64,000 nt of DNA from Xanthomonas dyei. Its GTDB lineage: Bacteria; Pseudomonadota; Gammaproteobacteria; Xanthomonadales; Xanthomonadaceae. Below are positions 62,657 to 64,000 of this stretch, one piece after another (positions within the stretch are counted from its first letter, which is position 1; every line of letters begins with the position of its first letter). Where the stretch lies: contig NZ_MDEE01000005.1 in NCBI RefSeq assembly GCF_002939865.1, forward strand, positions 62,001 to 126,000, read 5' to 3'. A program made the translations under genes and the position numbers. The notes below the pieces were generated by a model, which saw nothing but the letters and a program-made list of their open reading frames with translations, did not search any database and was not told the DNA's origin.

Positions 62657-63496
62657 ATGAGCAACGGCAATGGTGTAACCGCAACCCTGTCTGACGCCGT
62701 CGATAGCGTCAAGAGCACCGCAACTGAACTGACCGACACCATCGCCAGCACCACCAGCGAGGCGGTGACCAATGTGCAGGAAGCCGCAGGCGTGGCCGTG
62801 GCAGAGGTCAAGACGCGCGTTGCCAAGGCCCGCAAGGCGGTGGTCAAGGCGGAGAAGAACGTGGTTGCCAAGGCGGGCGAGGCGGCGACTGCGGTCAAGC
62901 GCAGCGTGGCCAAGACCAAGCGCTCATTGACCGCGACCAAGGACGCTGCAAAAGACAAGCTGACCGCCACCAAGGATGCTGCCAAGCAGAAGCTGCTCTC
63001 CACCAAGGATGCGGCCAAGCACAAACTGACGGCGACCAAGGACGCAGCCAAGCAGAAGTTGAGCAGCACCAGCGCCGCGGCCAAGAAAAAGATCTCCGAT
63101 ACCAAGGCCAACACCAAGCAGAAGCTGGAGACCGCCAAGGCCAACGCCAAGGCCGAAGCCGCCGCACTGAGCGCCAAGACCGCCGCCAAGAGCGCGGCGC
63201 GCAAGACCGCCGTGGCAACGGTGAGCGCGCGCACGGCCGCGAAGAAAGCCGCGGCCAAATCGGCGTCGCTCAAGAAGTCGGTCGCCAAAGGCATCGCCAA
63301 GAAAGCGCCGGCCGCCAAGCAGGCCGCGACCAAACAAGCCGCAGTGAAGAAGGCCCCGCTGAAAAAGGCCGTGACCAAGACTGCGTTGAAGAAGGCGGCC
63401 AAGGTCACCAAGACGCCTGCAACGCGCGCCGTGGCCAAGACCACTGCTGCCCGCAAGGCGGTGGGCAAAAAGGCCGTCAAGCGCGTCACACGCTGA
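62657..63496 (+). CDS. Lys/Ala-rich histone-H1-like protein
   Basis: A 279-residue very basic low-complexity protein; Lys, Ala and Thr dominate. After a neutral Thr/Val-rich start the middle has successive 11-residue repeats of the form TKDAAKxKLxA (for example TATKDAAKDKL, STKDAAKHKL), as in LEA or histone-H1 tails. The end is packed with AAKK and KKAA motifs. AAGGAGG sits seven bases before ATG 62657. DNA compaction or desiccation/cold protection is inferred; a strong terminator follows. Confidence 0.85.
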   Translation: MSNGNGVTATLSDAVDSVKSTATELTDTIASTTSEAVTNVQEAAGVAVAEVKTRVAKARKAVVKAEKNVVAKAGEAATAVKRSVAKTKRSLTATKDAAKDKLTATKDAAKQKLLSTKDAAKHKLTATKDAAKQKLSSTSAAAKKKISDTKANTKQKLETAKANAKAEAAALSAKTAAKSAARKTAVATVSARTAAKKAAAKSASLKKSVAKGIAKKAPAAKQAATKQAAVKKAPLKKAVTKTALKKAAKVTKTPATRAVAKTTAARKAVGKKAVKRVTR

Positions 63497-63590
63497 CGGT
63501 TGAGGGCGCATTGCGTGGCGCCCCTCGTGCTGGAGGCGCAGATGTGCGCCGCACGTTGAGAAGTACGTAGACGTTGAAACGTATCGAGAG

Positions 63591-63623
63591 AGGCCGACGC
63601 TGCCGTACAGCGTCGGCCTTTTC
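63591..63623 (+). terminator. Intrinsic terminator after the H1-like gene
   Basis: AGGCCGACGCTG (63,591-63,602) and CAGCGTCGGCCT (63,608-63,619) form a perfect 12-bp stem around a five-base loop, followed by TTTC. It lies 95 bases after the stop codon. Confidence 0.85.
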
Positions 63624-63635
63624 ATGCGTTTGCGC

Positions 63636-63893
63636 TGCTCCAACTGCACGAGGCTGCGCACGTACCCTCATCCGCTGATGTGGGGGCACCTTCTCTCGGT
63701 GGGAGAAGGGAAGTTCGCTTGAGCCCCTCTCCTGCGGGAGAGGGGTTGGGGTGAGGGTACGCAGCGAAGCGCTCCAGGTGTTTCGACTGCAGCTCGTGTT
63801 GTTCCAGCTGCGTGTTGCTCCAACTGCACGAGGCCATGCACGCACCCTCATCCGCCCCTGTTGGGCACTTTCTCCCGATGGGAGAAAGGACGT
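63636..63893 (+). repeat. CT-rich hairpin repeat in direct tandem
   Basis: TGCTCCAACTGCACGAGG and the following ACCCTCATCCGC ... GGGAGAA unit occur at 63,636-63,710 and again at 63,816-63,893, a direct repeat 180 bases apart. Between them stands a copy of the CT-rich hairpin, GCCCCTCTCCTGCGGGAGAG at 63,723-63,742, also seen near 52,900. No coding frame is supported from 63,497 to 63,913. Confidence 0.75.
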
Positions 63894-63913
63894 GCCTAGG
63901 CTTCGTCTAGCAC

Positions 63914-64000
63914 CTACTCGATCCCGTCAATCAGCTGCTCGGCGCCCTTGCGAATTCCCGCCTTCGCCGCGTCATACGCGCCCAGGCTGGCCTTGATGTT
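63914..64000 (-). CDS. 3' end of an unidentified gene
   Basis: On the minus strand the frame is open from the window edge and ends with TAG at 63,914-63,916. It gives 28 C-terminal residues, ending KGAEQLIDGIE. The segment looks helical and coding-like in codon choice. It is too short to identify. Confidence 0.5.
   Translation of the reverse strand, partial: NIKASLGAYDAAKAGIRKGAEQLIDGIE

Noticed and set aside
1-64000. CRISPR array or prophage
   Set aside because: No regularly spaced direct repeats with unique spacers, no Cas genes and no phage structural genes. The holin-like gene at 60,010 belongs to a DUF883 stress operon.

Overview
The window is chromosomal DNA of a high-G+C gammaproteobacterium, almost certainly Xanthomonas or a very close relative. 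The case rests on the housekeeping set (aroE, dinG, dusA, phoP/phoQ, birA-coaX, tmk, trpS, degQ), a periplasmic KatB catalase followed by an ankyrin-repeat protein, a TrpRS with a long C-terminal extension, and the density of short structured repeats. I did not run a search, so the species is left open. Layout, left to right: 1-740 holds a partial gene end, a small IS-derived element and a structured repeat. 735-5,509 is ordinary chromosome (TolB-like protein, aroE, two small membrane proteins, dinG). 5,655-11,067 is an accessory island with less G+C-rich codon use. It encodes a HlyD-type adaptor, a C39-peptidase ABC exporter, a 55-residue double-glycine-type precursor peptide, an MvdC/MvdD-like ATP-grasp ligase and a secreted DUF6624-like protein. 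This is the most exciting locus: a compact graspetide-like (omega-ester-linked) RiPP system whose core peptide is almost entirely beta-branched hydrophobic residues with interspersed Thr, Asp and Glu. 11,617-26,428 returns to conserved genes: katB-ankB, a NIPSNAP-like gene, dusA, phoPQ, a DUF1800/DUF1501 pair, mtfA, birA-coaX-SPOR protein and tRNA-Thr(TGT). 26,459-32,578 contains two NTF2/SnoaL-like proteins divergent from an AraC-type regulator, tmk, and a four-gene roadblock/roadblock/DNA-binding-like/GTPase operon that resembles actinobacterial conservons and the MglA/MglB polarity switch. 32,898-44,046 carries arginase, two entericidin-like lipoproteins, a CsbD protein, trpS, an MBL-fold hydrolase, an M28 peptidase bracketed by MITE-like repeats, a Rap1a/Tai-like orphan, two EamA transporters and a lipoprotein hydrolase. 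44,338-51,475 is a MacB-like ABC efflux operon divergent from a DesK/DesR-like two-component pair. 51,974-56,064 has a ThuA-like protein and a redox-stress module: cytochrome b561 and catalase-like peroxidase divergent from an ECF sigma/anti-sigma pair. 56,121-64,000 holds an M17 aminopeptidase, a HAD phosphatase, an AI-2E-family transporter, a three-gene envelope-stress operon, DegQ-type protease, and a lysine/alanine-rich histone-H1-like protein. Three repeat families are visible: a roughly 147-bp MITE-like element with terminal inverted repeats (four copies: 36.4, 38.1, 40.1 and 51.5 kb), a nested-palindrome repeat (0.35 and 37.6 kb), and a CT-rich hairpin repeat (52.8 and 63.7 kb).
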